56,788 nucleotides of DNA from Ruminococcaceae bacterium D5 (GCA_900113995.1 FORK01000011.1:51596-108383), one strand, 5' to 3'; counted from the stretch's first letter, positions 16,903-25,089 are shown. A program made the numbers and translations. Notes: generated by a model not told the origin, from the letters alone.

Positions 16903-18075
16903 TCAGCCGCCCACGTTAACCAGTTCGCTCCCCTCAAGGGCTTTCTCCAGCCGGACGCTGAAGTATTCATCAAAGGTGGCGGTCCGGCTTTCGTCGTCTT
17001 CGGCCAGGGCATTGTATTCTTCATAGAGCGCGTGGTAATAAAGATCGCCGACATATTGCAGCCAGAGAGGGCGCTCGAGCAGCAGCAGATAATCATCGAC
17101 TGTTGCGCCGAATTTGCCGCAGATGCGGGTCAGCTCGCTGTAAAGCAGCTCCTGCCCGACGATCTGTTCACGGTACTGCGCCAGCGTCTCTTCAAACTCC
17201 GTCCGGTCCGGCTCTCCCTGCAGCGCGGTGAGCGCGCGCAGGGTCATCTCCCCCTCGCGGATGAGGTCAGCGGTTGCGGCCCGGCTCGAAGCGGCCATAT
17301 ATTCGACAAAGCGGTTTCCTTCGTCGGTCAGAAGAATTTCTTCCCCGTCAAAGGTGCCGAGAAGATCGCCGTCGCCGTTGTCCAGCTCCAGACGCTGCTC
17401 GTATTCCTGCGAGTACTCGGACATCCGCTGGGACGCGGCTTCAAAGATCTTCTGCTGGCGTTCCTGCTCGGCGGTTGTCTCCGCCTTGCCGTCCTCGGCG
17501 CCCGAATCAACCGCTGCGTGCAGCTCGGCGGCGGGAAAGTCCTGTTCGGCCTCCTTCTGAAAGTGGGTTCCGAGCAGATTGATCAGATACTGCTGGCGGA
17601 AGCTCATTGTCAGAGCGCCGTTCATCTCCTCCTCACTGAGTCCGCTGAGCTCCCCTACAAGCGGGAAATTCTCAAAGACGGCAGGGCTGTAAAGGTAGGC
17701 CATCGCCGTCTCCTGCGCGGCCATCTGTTCGAACTCCTCTTCGTTGATCTCGATTCCAAAGTTTTTACGCAGATCCCGCTCCACCGCCTCGGCGAGCGCA
17801 AGGCTCTGACGCGCCGAGTAGCGGGCAAGCTCCTCGTTGACGTCGAGGTAGAGCCGGTAATCCTTGTAGGTGATGTCCCCGTCCTCCGACTGCACCAGCA
17901 CCATGTCGGGGTCCGGATTTTCATAGGTATAAACCGGAACATGAGGTTCCGCCGGAATGCCGCCGGCTTCTTCCGAGGCGGCCGAGACGGCCGGGGAGGC
18001 CGCGCCGCCGGAAGCGCATCCGGCGAGAAGCGAGAGGGCGGTGAGCAGGGCAAGGGCCTTTCTGCATTTCATCAT
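16903..18075 (-). CDS. SurA-like lipoprotein (putative foldase)
   Basis: A 390-residue exported lipoprotein: signal peptide and lipobox LSLLAGC at about 13-19, an Ala/Ser-rich linker, then a helical SurA_N-like region (about 60-150, with GDITYKDYRLYLDVNEELARY and an acidic FGIEINEEEF). The C-terminal half is helical with a second dimer-like segment. No parvulin-type prolyl-isomerase core is evident, so it is more likely a chaperone-like relative of PrsA/SurA than an active isomerase. It is monocistronic. Confidence 0.65.
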   Translation of the reverse strand: MMKCRKALALLTALSLLAGCASGGAASPAVSAASEEAGGIPAEPHVPVYTYENPDPDMVLVQSEDGDITYKDYRLYLDVNEELARYSARQSLALAEAVERDLRKNFGIEINEEEFEQMAAQETAMAYLYSPAVFENFPLVGELSGLSEEEMNGALTMSFRQQYLINLLGTHFQKEAEQDFPAAELHAAVDSGAEDGKAETTAEQERQQKIFEAASQRMSEYSQEYEQRLELDNGDGDLLGTFDGEEILLTDEGNRFVEYMAASSRAATADLIREGEMTLRALTALQGEPDRTEFEETLAQYREQIVGQELLYSELTRICGKFGATVDDYLLLLERPLWLQYVGDLYYHALYEEYNALAEDDESRTATFDEYFSVRLEKALEGSELVNVGG

Positions 18076-18252
18076 TGTCGTGTTTCACCATTCTCCGCGC
18101 AGAATTCAGCGGGCCCCCCGCCGCGCGGAAACGGGGGCCGGCCCGGCTTTTCGTTCCCGGGCGGTTGACTGCAACAGTATAGCACAAAAGAAGGTGCGGG
18201 GCGTGAAAAAACTATGAAGTTTCATTTGGAAAATCCCGCCGCCGTCCCCGCC

Positions 18253-18281
18253 TTGACAAAGACCGCGCGGATTGCTATACT
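18253..18281 (+). promoter_or_regulatory. promoter of MATE gene
   Basis: TTGACA (18253-18258) and TATACT (18276-18281) with a 17-base spacer, giving a leader of about 125 bases before the MATE start. Confidence 0.8.
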
Positions 18282-18331
18282 GTCCTCGTACAAACGAACC
18301 AACGAACCTGCGCTGCCGCCGGGTGGCGCGG

Positions 18332-18358
18332 ATGCTCGTCCTTGTTTTATTCCCTTAG
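18332..18358 (+). CDS. candidate leader peptide MLVLVLFP
   Basis: An ATG opens an eight-codon frame, Met-Leu-Val-Leu-Val-Leu-Phe-Pro, then TAG. Codons 2 to 8 lie on the 5' arm of the terminator stem (18337-18353), so a ribosome here would prevent the stem forming. The ribosome site is weak (GGGTGGCGCGG) and may itself be masked by a small upstream hairpin (18311-18328). Similar short hydrophobic leaders control ribosome-mediated attenuation of antibiotic-resistance genes in Firmicutes. Translation of this frame is inferred. Confidence 0.5.
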   Translation: MLVLVLFP

Positions 18359-18393
18359 GCCGCAGGAGGAATAAAACGGGGGCGTATTTTTTT
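18337..18393 (+). terminator. leader terminator (attenuator) before MATE gene
   Basis: The 17-base arms 18337-18353 and 18368-18384 pair throughout, with several G-U pairs and a perfect core TTTTATTCC/GGAATAAAA, and are followed by TATTTTTTT. It lies inside the MATE leader, before the ribosome site at 18399, so it should stop most transcripts unless disrupted. CGCAGG in its loop (18361-18366) can pair with CCTGCG at 18307-18312, a possible alternative fold. Confidence 0.82.
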
Positions 18394-18412
18394 ACGGTGG
18401 GAGGCAGAACCC

Positions 18413-19747
18413 TTGACCAAAGAAAACCGCGGGACGCTGGCGGCGTTTGCGACCTATGTGACCTCCAATATTCTGGGGATGATCGGACTTTCCTGCTATA
18501 TTCTTGCGGACACGTTTTTCGTCGCGCGGGGCTGCGGCGCGGCGGGGCTGACCGCTCTGAATCTGGCGCTGCCCGCCTACAGCCTGATGCACGGCCTCGG
18601 CCTGATGACGGGGATGGGAGGCGCAACCCGTTATGCCATCGCGCAGGCGGGGGACCGGACCGCCAGGCAGAATGTCTTTTCTCACGCCCTCTGCCTTTCG
18701 GCCTTGATGTCGGCGCCCTTTCTGGCCGCCGGTTTGACCGCGCCGCACCCTCTCGCCGCCCTGCTCGGAGCCGACGGGGCGGTGATCGGGATGACAGTGG
18801 AATATCTGCGCACGATCCTGCTCTTTGCTCCCGCCTATTTTCTGAATAATCTGGTGCTTGCATTCCTGAGAAACGACGGAGCGCCCCGCCTTGCGATGGC
18901 CGCGATGCTCAGCGGCAGCATTGCGAACATCTTCCTCGACTATCTCTTCATTTTTCCGCTCGGCATGGGGATGTTCGGCGCAGCATTGGCGACAGGAATC
19001 GCGCCCTGCATCGGCCTTGCGGTTCAGTCGCTTCATTTTCTCCGCGGGAAAAACGGATTCTCCCTGCGCCGGACACTGCCGGACGTGCGGCAGGCGCTTG
19101 GTATCCTCTCGCTTGGGGCTTCCTCCTTTGTGCTGGAGCTTTCCTCAGGGGTGGTGCTTTTGACCTTCAACATGCTGCTGCTGCGCATCTCAGGCAATAT
19201 GGGCGTTGCGGCCTACGGCGTTGTAGCGAATATTGCGCTGGTGGTGATCGCTCTTTTCACCGGCGTCTCGCAGGGAATGCAGCCGGTGCTCAGCGGCTGT
19301 TTCAGCCGGGGCGGGCACAGAAGCGCCGCGTTGGTCTATCGTGCGGCCGTTGTCACAGCGCTGGCGCTTGCAGCGGCCGCATGGCTGCTCGGCTCTCTGT
19401 TCGCCGGGCCGGTTGTCTCGCTGTTCAACCGCGAAGGAGACCGCGAGCTTGCCCGTCTTGCCGTCAGTGGAATCCGCATCTATTTTGTTTCCTTTCCCTT
19501 CGCGGGAATCAATATTGTGACGGCCGCGGCCATGAGCGCCGTCGACCGTCCGCGCGAGGGCTTCCTGATCTCGATTCTGCGCGGCCTGGCGGTGATGCTC
19601 CCCATGGCGGCCGGTCTGGCCGCGCTCTTCGGAACCACCGGGGTCTGGGCGTCGGTCCCCGCTGCGGAAGCGGTTGTTTTTCTTCTTCTGCCGCTGATTT
19701 TTCGAATGGGATCAAAGGCGGGGCCTGGCTTTTACCCTTTGGACTGA
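18413..19747 (+). CDS. MATE-family efflux transporter
   Basis: A 444-residue multidrug/toxin extrusion protein with about 12 membrane helices in two homologous halves, expected to export cationic or aromatic compounds using an ion gradient. Segments such as LADTFFVARGCGAAGLTALN (helix 1-2) and AAYGVVANIALVVIALFTGVSQGMQP (helix 7-8) are characteristic. Translation starts at a TTG (18413) behind GGGAGG; there is no nearer ATG. The gene sits behind an attenuator with a candidate leader peptide, suggesting induction by translation-inhibiting compounds. The substrate is unknown. Confidence 0.9.
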   Translation: MTKENRGTLAAFATYVTSNILGMIGLSCYILADTFFVARGCGAAGLTALNLALPAYSLMHGLGLMTGMGGATRYAIAQAGDRTARQNVFSHALCLSALMSAPFLAAGLTAPHPLAALLGADGAVIGMTVEYLRTILLFAPAYFLNNLVLAFLRNDGAPRLAMAAMLSGSIANIFLDYLFIFPLGMGMFGAALATGIAPCIGLAVQSLHFLRGKNGFSLRRTLPDVRQALGILSLGASSFVLELSSGVVLLTFNMLLLRISGNMGVAAYGVVANIALVVIALFTGVSQGMQPVLSGCFSRGGHRSAALVYRAAVVTALALAAAAWLLGSLFAGPVVSLFNREGDRELARLAVSGIRIYFVSFPFAGINIVTAAAMSAVDRPREGFLISILRGLAVMLPMAAGLAALFGTTGVWASVPAAEAVVFLLLPLIFRMGSKAGPGFYPLD

Positions 19748-19762
19748 TTCAGCGTAGAAATA

Positions 19763-19793
19763 ATCTTCCCCCGTCAAATTGACGGGGGAAGAT
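19763..19793. terminator. hairpin after MATE gene
   Basis: ATCTTCCCCCGTCAA pairs with TTGACGGGGGAAGAT around a single central base. No T-tract follows. Confidence 0.55.
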
Positions 19794-19830
19794 GGATTCA
19801 CAGACAGCAATGACTCGACAAATCAAAATT

Positions 19831-19902
19831 TTATTTCTCTTTCTTGTCGTTTAAGATTGCTGCAAATACTCCTACGCCTATTGCAATAACAGCACAAAGC
19901 AT
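19831..19902 (-). CDS. possible 23-residue membrane peptide
   Basis: An ATG (19902) opens a frame of 23 codons: one hydrophobic helix (CAVIAIGVGVFAAIL) followed by a charged tail NDKKEK, then TAA. The composition is that of a small membrane peptide, but no ribosome site is evident. It may be the remnant of a larger gene. Confidence 0.25.
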   Translation of the reverse strand: MLCAVIAIGVGVFAAILNDKKEK

Positions 19903-19927
19903 ACTTTAGGCGACTGCAGGTTCGAAT

Positions 19928-20572
19928 TTAATCCGGCTTTATAGCGAATGATTTAGGTGAGCCTGATTGGTCAAACTTTGGGTCACGAGCGGGAATGACA
20001 TAGAAATCTGATGAGAGACTTTCATCATATTCGAAACGATAGATCGTATTGCCACAAATAATTTGACGAACAGGCGGCATGGATCTCTGATCTGCTTCGA
20101 ATATTTTAAGTTCATCCGTCACTTTTTCGGCCATGTTTGGCGTGAATAGGTTAATCAAAAAATATATGTAATCTCCATTTGCTTTTTGCTGTTCCTCGCT
20201 TCCATCGCTATAGAGGCTTAACTGAATTTTCTTGACGAAACAATCATCATGAAGTTTGGCGAGCACAAACCAAGATTCGCCGTCTCGGGTGAGCATCCCT
20301 TTGCCATATGGACCATCGGGATACAGCTTCCAGAGCGCGGGGTATTCTTTTTGCGCCGCAATATTATTGAGGTCAGTTAAAAGTGTATCTACATCCAAAT
20401 TAAACCATTCGCTATACTTGTCTCCGGAAACCTCATAAGAACAAGATACTTCCGATGTTATTTGCTTTGTTTCCATTATGTCGTTTTTTTCCAAAACTTT
20501 GACGTCGTTTGCAGCGCATCCGACTATTGCTATTCCAAGGATTAATATCAGTGCCGTTTTTAGTTTACACAT
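19928..20572 (-). CDS. lipoprotein of unknown function
   Basis: A 214-residue lipoprotein. The signal peptide ends in a lipobox, IAIVGCAAN (about 12-20); the mature part is soluble and mixed alpha/beta with no recognised family. The start at 20572 lies behind AGGAGGGGATGTT; upstream in-frame ATGs lack a ribosome site. The gene is AT-richer than most of the window and stands alone, so it may be acquired. Confidence 0.7.
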   Translation of the reverse strand: MCKLKTALILILGIAIVGCAANDVKVLEKNDIMETKQITSEVSCSYEVSGDKYSEWFNLDVDTLLTDLNNIAAQKEYPALWKLYPDGPYGKGMLTRDGESWFVLAKLHDDCFVKKIQLSLYSDGSEEQQKANGDYIYFLINLFTPNMAEKVTDELKIFEADQRSMPPVRQIICGNTIYRFEYDESLSSDFYVIPARDPKFDQSGSPKSFAIKPD

Positions 20573-20798
20573 AACATCCCCTCCTAACATTATCATTTTA
20601 CTAAAAATCAACAAAAGAGAAGTGATATTGCGTTAAATTTAAATCGTTTTTTCAAACATGGAAATACCTCCATTTTAAATTTTAATTTATTTCTTTATCT
20701 ACTTTGTCATGTTTTCCTGCTTCAATCAACGCACAGTGAGATTGGCGAAGCCGTCGCCTGTCAGTCCAAATGCAAAAAGGACGGGCAGGACCTCCGGC

Positions 20799-20827
20799 TT
20801 GACCGGGAAGAACTTTTTTGCTATAAT
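20799..20827 (+). promoter_or_regulatory. mntP promoter
   Basis: TTGACC (20799-20804) and TATAAT (20822-20827) with a 17-base spacer. Confidence 0.75.
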
Positions 20828-20835
20828 AACGAAAA

Positions 20836-20967
20836 CATGGTGGAGTAGTTTGCGCGGCCCGCTGCCGCGTGTCAAGTCAACAGGATGCGGCTGCCGCCGC
20901 TGGCTTGCCTTAATGAACGAGAACTGTGTGCAGACAGGGAGATCTGTCCGCACATGGTTCTTTTTTT
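20836..20967 (+). promoter_or_regulatory. yybP-ykoY (Mn2+) riboswitch with terminator
   Basis: The leader begins with GGTGGAGTAG, close to the conserved GGGGAGUAG of this class. It continues with a GC hairpin, GTCAACAGG, a second hairpin and AATGAACGAGAACTG, matching the order of conserved loop segments in the yybP-ykoY aptamer, which binds Mn2+ at a cross-helix contact. It is followed by a terminator: arms 20924-20937 and 20944-20957 pair at 13 of 14 positions, then TTCTTTTTTT. Mn2+ binding would prevent termination and switch on the exporter. No covariance-model score was available. Confidence 0.72.
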
Positions 20968-21010
20968 GCGGCAGTGCGGCGCGCGCAAAAGCAAGGGGAG
21001 GAAACCCGGA

Positions 21011-21553
21011 ATGGGAATCGGAGAAATTGTTCTGATCGGGCTGGGACTCAGTATGGATGCAGTGGCGGTTTCGGCTTCCAACGCCATGTGCTTCCCGCGC
21101 GAGAGGCTGCGGCTTCTGGAAATGGCGGCCTGGTTCGCGGTCTTTCAGGGCGCAATGCCACTGGCCGGATTTCTGGCGGCGGGGGCCGCTTCGGATCTTG
21201 TTACCCGGATGGGAGGCTGGCTGGCGCTGCTGATTCTTGGCTGGGTGGGCGGACAGATGATCCGCTCCGGACTTTCCCACGAGGAGGAGCGATGTCCCGC
21301 CGGAGGGCTGACCCGCCGCACTCTGCTGGTACAGGCGGTCGCAACGAGCATCGACGCGCTCGCGGTCGGCGTTGGCATGCGGGCGGCGGGTGCAGAGATT
21401 TTTCCGGCGTTTCTGGTGATTCCTGCCGTCACCCTGCTCTGCTGCCTCGCTTCTGTGGAGGCCGGCCGGCAGATCGGCGGATGGTTCGGCCGCAGGGCTG
21501 AGCTCTGCGGCGGGATCATTCTGGTCCTCATCGGAATCAGGCAGGTGCTGTAA
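21011..21553 (+). CDS. mntP: manganese efflux pump MntP
   Basis: A 180-residue membrane protein with six predicted helices, the size of MntP. Two homologous halves each carry the conserved Asp-containing metal motif: LGLSMDAVAVSASNAM (about 10-25) and ATSIDALAVGVGMRAAG (about 112-128). MntP exports Mn2+ to prevent intoxication. The ATG at 21011 follows GGGGAGGAAA; the longer open frame upstream runs through the riboswitch. The Mn2+ riboswitch in its leader independently supports the assignment. Confidence 0.93.
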   Translation: MGIGEIVLIGLGLSMDAVAVSASNAMCFPRERLRLLEMAAWFAVFQGAMPLAGFLAAGAASDLVTRMGGWLALLILGWVGGQMIRSGLSHEEERCPAGGLTRRTLLVQAVATSIDALAVGVGMRAAGAEIFPAFLVIPAVTLLCCLASVEAGRQIGGWFGRRAELCGGIILVLIGIRQVL

Positions 21554-21667
21554 AACCGCCATGCCGCCTCCGGGAGGGCGGCACGACGCACGGACATCCG
21601 GCCAAAGTCAAGCCGGAGACGGCAGGTCCTGTCGGCGACTGCTGCCGGCAGGCTCTCAGGACGCACC

Positions 21668-21705
21668 GAAACAGGCGGCTTACAGCCGCCTGTTTCTTCG
21701 TTTTC
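21668..21705 (+). terminator. mntP terminator
   Basis: GAAACAGGCGGCT pairs perfectly with AGCCGCCTGTTTC around a 3-base loop, followed by TTCGTTTT. Confidence 0.75.
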
Positions 21706-21745
21706 CTCTGCCCGGTGAGCGGGCGCGCCCGCGCGGAGGGCGGCG
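21701..21745. repeat. dispersed intergenic repeat, copy A
   Basis: Shares most of about 44 positions with 48921-48963, including the common core GCGCGCCCG and the end GCGGAGGGCGGC. Both copies lie between genes. Confidence 0.5.
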
Positions 21746-21857
21746 CTGTTTGTGATTCGAGGACCGGCTGCTTCTCAATTCTCTTCGCTTGCGCTTTGAG
21801 GCGAAGGCTTTTATTCTCACCGGCAGAGCAGGCAGTTCTGTTCGCTGAAGCGATACC

Positions 21858-21890
21858 AAAAGGCCGGCGTCTGAAAGACGCCGGCCTTTT
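21858..21890. terminator. bidirectional terminator
   Basis: AAAAGGCCGGCGTC and GACGCCGGCCTTTT pair perfectly around a 5-base loop, placed between converging transcripts. Confidence 0.88.
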
Positions 21891-22065
21891 CTGCCGCGTT
21901 AGCGGGACTGTGCTGTTTTCCGATAGGGGCGGCTGCAAGGCGGCGCAGGCAAAACGGGGACGGGAGTGCATCCTGACTCCAAAGCTGCTGAGGCCCCGCC
22001 GATGCCGGACCGCATTTCGCAGCGGCCCTTTGCCGCTGCGCTGACGCGCCGGGTGCGCGGCCTCC

Positions 22066-23085
22066 TTATCCGATTGACTCCACTGCCTTTTGGGCAAAGC
22101 TGTTGTCAACAACAGACGTGAAGGAGACGCGCTTTTCGAGTTCTCCTGCCTGTTCCATGACCGTCTGAAGCTTATCGAAGGCCTCTTCCTTCATGACCGG
22201 GGTGGACATGAAGGCGTCGATTTCGGCATGGCGCCGGCAGACCCGTTCGAGCAGGTCAATGTCGTTGTCGGGGAAGAAGGGAGCAATGGCCTCGGCAACC
22301 TCGCGGGGAGTGTGGCTGGCAACCCATTTCTGTCCTTTGTAAACCGCGTTGGTGAAGGCCTGAATGACTTCCGGGCTCTCGTCGATAAAGTTCTTGGACG
22401 CATAATAGCAGGTGTAGGGCATCTCGCCGGACTGTTCACCGATCGAGGCGAGGACATATCCCTTGCCCTCGAGTTCGACGGCGGAGGCGGTCGGTTCGAA
22501 CAGCGCGACATAATCTCCCTGCCCTCCGGTGAAAGCTCCCGCCATCAGCGCGAACTGCACCGAGGAATCCACCGTCAGATCGACGTTGGGAGTCAGGCCG
22601 TTTTCACGCAGAACATATTCCAGCGTCATCAGCGGGACCCCGCCCTTGCGTCCGCCGATCAGATAGCTGCCCCGCAGCTGCTCAAAGGAGAAGCCGCCCT
22701 CCGGCGCGGGTTGGCGTCCGACGAGGAATGCGCCGTCCCGTTTGGTCAGCTGGGCAAAAACGACCGGATAGTTGGCCCTGCCCTCCTGCATGACGTAGAT
22801 GGCCGCCTCAGGGCCGGAAAAGCCGATATCCACCTGCCCCGCGAGCACCGCCGTCATCACCTTGTCGGCGCCCTGACCGGTGACCAGCTCTACCTCAAGC
22901 CCTTCCTCGGCAAAAAAGCCCTGGGTGACCGCAGCGTACTGCGGCGCGTAGAAAACCGAGCGGGCCACCTCGCTGACGGTAAGCTTTGTCAGCTCCTTGG
23001 GCTCCTCGGGTTTGGCGCCGCACCCTGCAAATAAGGCAAGACTCAGCCCGGCGGCGAGCATCAGGGAAAGAATTCTTTTTTTCAT
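22066..23085 (-). CDS. ABC importer substrate-binding lipoprotein, NMT1/SsuA type
   Basis: A 339-residue lipoprotein (lipobox LALFAGC at about 16-22) of the SsuA/TauA/ThiY group. Typical features are LTVSEVARSVFYAPQYAAVTQGFFAEEGLEVELV near the N-terminus and a GADKVMTAVLAGQVDIGFSGPEA segment that lines the binding cleft. Family members bind sulfonates, nitrate or thiamine precursors; the ligand here is open. It is the last gene of a three-gene operon (ATPase, permease, binding protein). Confidence 0.85.
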   Translation of the reverse strand: MKKRILSLMLAAGLSLALFAGCGAKPEEPKELTKLTVSEVARSVFYAPQYAAVTQGFFAEEGLEVELVTGQGADKVMTAVLAGQVDIGFSGPEAAIYVMQEGRANYPVVFAQLTKRDGAFLVGRQPAPEGGFSFEQLRGSYLIGGRKGGVPLMTLEYVLRENGLTPNVDLTVDSSVQFALMAGAFTGGQGDYVALFEPTASAVELEGKGYVLASIGEQSGEMPYTCYYASKNFIDESPEVIQAFTNAVYKGQKWVASHTPREVAEAIAPFFPDNDIDLLERVCRRHAEIDAFMSTPVMKEEAFDKLQTVMEQAGELEKRVSFTSVVDNSFAQKAVESIG

Positions 23086-23119
23086 CGGATTACCTCCAGT
23101 CGTTTCTCGGCCCGGTGGC

Positions 23120-23941
23120 CTAGCCGTTTACGCCTCGGCGGCGCAACAGCCTTTGTTCAATCCATTGTATGCAGAAATACATGCAGGCTGCCACCACAGA
23201 AAGAATGACTACGCTTGCCATGACCAGATCAAGCTGAAACACCTGGCTGCCATAGACGACGAGATAACCGAGTCCGGCCCGGGAAATCAGGAATTCGCCG
23301 ACGATCACCCCGACCCACGACATACCGACATTGATCTTCAAAGAGCTCAGGATGGTCGGCAGATTGGCGGGCAGCACGACCCGGCAGAGCACGCCGAGCC
23401 GCCCGGCACCGAAGCTCTCAACCAGACGGATCATGTCCCGGTCGGTCGAGAGAAAACCGTTGAGCACCTCAAGAATGCTGACGACCAGTGAAATCGACAG
23501 GGCGATGACGATGATGGCAAGGGGTCCCGCGCCGAGCCAGACGATAAAGATGGGACCCAGAGCGATTTTCGGCAGTGCATTGAGCACAACGAGATAGGGC
23601 TCGAGCACCCGGCAGAGAAACGGTGAGCACCAGAGCGCGACGGCAATGAGGGTGCCGAGCACCGTGCCGCCGAGAAAACCGCAGACGACCTCAAAGGTGG
23701 TGACGGAGAGGTGCTGCCAGAGTTCGCCGCGGGAGATGAGGTTCAGAATGCTCCCGGTAAAACGGGAAGGGCTGCTGGTGATAAAGGGGTCGATCGCGCC
23801 CCAGCGCGCCGCCGTCTCCCAAATAAGAAGCAGGCCGGCCAGCAGACCGATTTTGGCAGAGCGCACCAGCAGGCGGTCCCGGCGGCGCCGGCGCAGCCAT
23901 GCGGTGCGCTCCGGCGAGACGGGTCCTTCAGACATGGACAT
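23120..23941 (-). CDS. ABC importer permease, SsuC/TauC type
   Basis: A 273-residue permease with about six helices and the binding-protein-dependent transport domain. The EAA loop that docks the ATPase is visible around VESFGAGRLGVLCRVVLPANLPTI. The start at 23941 is 5 bases after GGAGGGA and overlaps the end of the ATPase gene by 14 bases, indicating translational coupling. It forms the membrane channel of the importer with the flanking genes. Confidence 0.85.
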   Translation of the reverse strand: MSMSEGPVSPERTAWLRRRRRDRLLVRSAKIGLLAGLLLIWETAARWGAIDPFITSSPSRFTGSILNLISRGELWQHLSVTTFEVVCGFLGGTVLGTLIAVALWCSPFLCRVLEPYLVVLNALPKIALGPIFIVWLGAGPLAIIVIALSISLVVSILEVLNGFLSTDRDMIRLVESFGAGRLGVLCRVVLPANLPTILSSLKINVGMSWVGVIVGEFLISRAGLGYLVVYGSQVFQLDLVMASVVILSVVAACMYFCIQWIEQRLLRRRGVNG

Positions 23942-24686
23942 CAATATCCCTCCAGATCTGGTTGAAATATCCCCGGAATTCCGGTTCCTCCCGGCATTGA
24001 AGCGGGCTTTTGCGGCCCGCCGCGAACCGGATGTCATAGATGGATTTGATGACTGCCGGCCGCTTGGTCAGAACGATGACCCGGTCGGAAAGGGAAACCG
24101 CCTCTGAGATGTCGTGGGTCACCATCATCGCGGTTTTACCCTCCCGGCGGATGATCGAGTAGATATCGTCCGCCACTGCCAGCCGGGTCTGGTAGTCGAG
24201 CGCCGAAAACGCCTCGTCGAGAAGCAGAAGCTGCGGGCGCACCGCGAGGGTGCGGATGAGCGCGGCGCGCTGGCGCATCCCGCCCGAGAGCTGGCCGGGG
24301 AAGCAGTCGCGAAACTCCCAGAGGCCGTAGGTTTTCAGCAGCGAATCGGCGTACTCCTCCGCGGCTCTCAGCCCCCCGCCCTTGATTTCCGCTCCCAGAA
24401 GCACATTGCGGCGGATCGTCCGCCAGGGAAATAAGCTGTCCTTTTGCAGCATATAGCCGATGGAGCCGTCCCCCGCGAGACGAATCTCTCCGGCGGTAGG
24501 GGACAGCAGCCCGGCGATGATCGAGAGCAGGGTGGATTTCCCGCATCCCGAGGGCCCGATCACGCTGACAAATTCCCCGTCCGCTACCGAAAAGGAAAGA
24601 TCGCGGATTGCCTCGATCTCTCCTTCGGCCGATTGATATGTCAAGGCGAGGTTTGAAACCTGGACCATGATGTTTTGTTCACTCAA
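23928..24686 (-). CDS. ABC importer ATPase, SsuB/TauB type
   Basis: A 252-residue ATP-binding protein with intact Walker A (GPSGCGKST, about 40-48), signature LSGGMRQRAALIRTLA, Walker B LLLLDEAFSALD and switch histidine (VTHDISEA). Translation probably begins at the TTG at 24686 behind GGAGGG; the ATG at 24668 is a possible alternative. It is the first gene of the importer operon. No thiamine, cobalamin or sulfur riboswitch was recognised upstream, so regulation gives no clue to the substrate. Confidence 0.9.
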   Translation of the reverse strand: MSEQNIMVQVSNLALTYQSAEGEIEAIRDLSFSVADGEFVSVIGPSGCGKSTLLSIIAGLLSPTAGEIRLAGDGSIGYMLQKDSLFPWRTIRRNVLLGAEIKGGGLRAAEEYADSLLKTYGLWEFRDCFPGQLSGGMRQRAALIRTLAVRPQLLLLDEAFSALDYQTRLAVADDIYSIIRREGKTAMMVTHDISEAVSLSDRVIVLTKRPAVIKSIYDIRFAAGRKSPLQCREEPEFRGYFNQIWRDIDVHV

Positions 24687-24819
24687 AATAAAACCCTCCT
24701 CACGATATCATATTCCCGCCCGGCGGTATCGGCCCCTGCGGATTTCCTGCAAAGAGCATCCATACCCGGCATGTTTGCATGCTTTTGGGATACAGTATCG
24801 TGGGAAGGATGGGACTGTC

Positions 24820-25089
24820 ATGAACGAAAAAATCTATCGTTTCCGTGCTGTGCTGAAAAAGGTGCCGGATATCGACGGCGCTTACATTGAGTTCCCGGGC
24901 GACGTGCGGCAGGAGTTCGGCAAGGGCCGTGTGAAGGTCTCGGCCCGCTTCGACGGGATTCCCTATGAGGGGAGCCTTGTCAGGATGGGGATGCCGGGGC
25001 ATATCCTGGGGGTTCGTAAATAGATCCGCGCGCGGATCGGAAAGGAACTGGGCGATGAGGTCGAAGTGGAACTTTGGGAGCGGGAATAG
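24820..25089 (+). pseudogene. DUF1905 gene interrupted by in-frame TAG
   Basis: The ATG at 24820 opens a DUF1905-type protein (KVPDIDGAYIEFPGDVR, FGKGRVKVSARFDGIPYEG, GMPGHILGVRK). After 67 codons a TAG at 25021 stops it. In the same frame the rest of the family sequence follows at once (IRARIGKELGDEVEVELWERE) and ends at a TAG at 25087, giving the normal length of about 89 residues. One base change would restore the gene. Because TAG is an ordinary stop elsewhere here (for example in glgA), this is probably a recent pseudogene or a sequencing error, not recoding. Confidence 0.75.

Larger units (their letters stand above)
18076..18412. other. divergent intergenic region with MATE leader
   Basis: Separates the SurA-like lipoprotein gene from the MATE gene and carries the MATE promoter, a short upstream reading frame and a terminator hairpin, annotated separately. 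No other gene is seen. Confidence 0.6.
20573..21010. other. divergent intergenic region with riboswitch
   Basis: Between the lipoprotein gene and mntP. The right half carries the mntP promoter, riboswitch and terminator. The left half is AT-rich and contains a seven-codon minus-strand frame (20639-20659) with a good ribosome site but no further support. Confidence 0.5.
21554..22065. other. GC-rich intergenic region with two terminators and a repeat
   Basis: No gene found. It contains the mntP terminator (21668-21696), a GC-rich block (21701-21745) that recurs in diverged form near 48.9 kb, and a bidirectional terminator (21858-21890) that also serves the converging ABC operon. Confidence 0.5.

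Noticed and set aside
20639-20659. Seven-codon frame (MFEKTI) upstream of the lipoprotein gene
   Set aside because: It has a good TGGAGG ribosome site, but no terminator or alternative fold links it to regulation; chance is likely in AT-rich DNA.
24687-24819. Thiamine riboswitch before the NMT1-type ABC importer
   Set aside because: The conserved CUGAGA and other TPP-aptamer segments are absent on the minus strand, so a thiamine-precursor role has no regulatory support.
25021-25023. TAG read as pyrrolysine or another amino acid
   Set aside because: TAG is used as a normal stop in the window (for example glgA and the lipoprotein at 34.1 kb) and no pyl genes or SECIS-like structure are seen.
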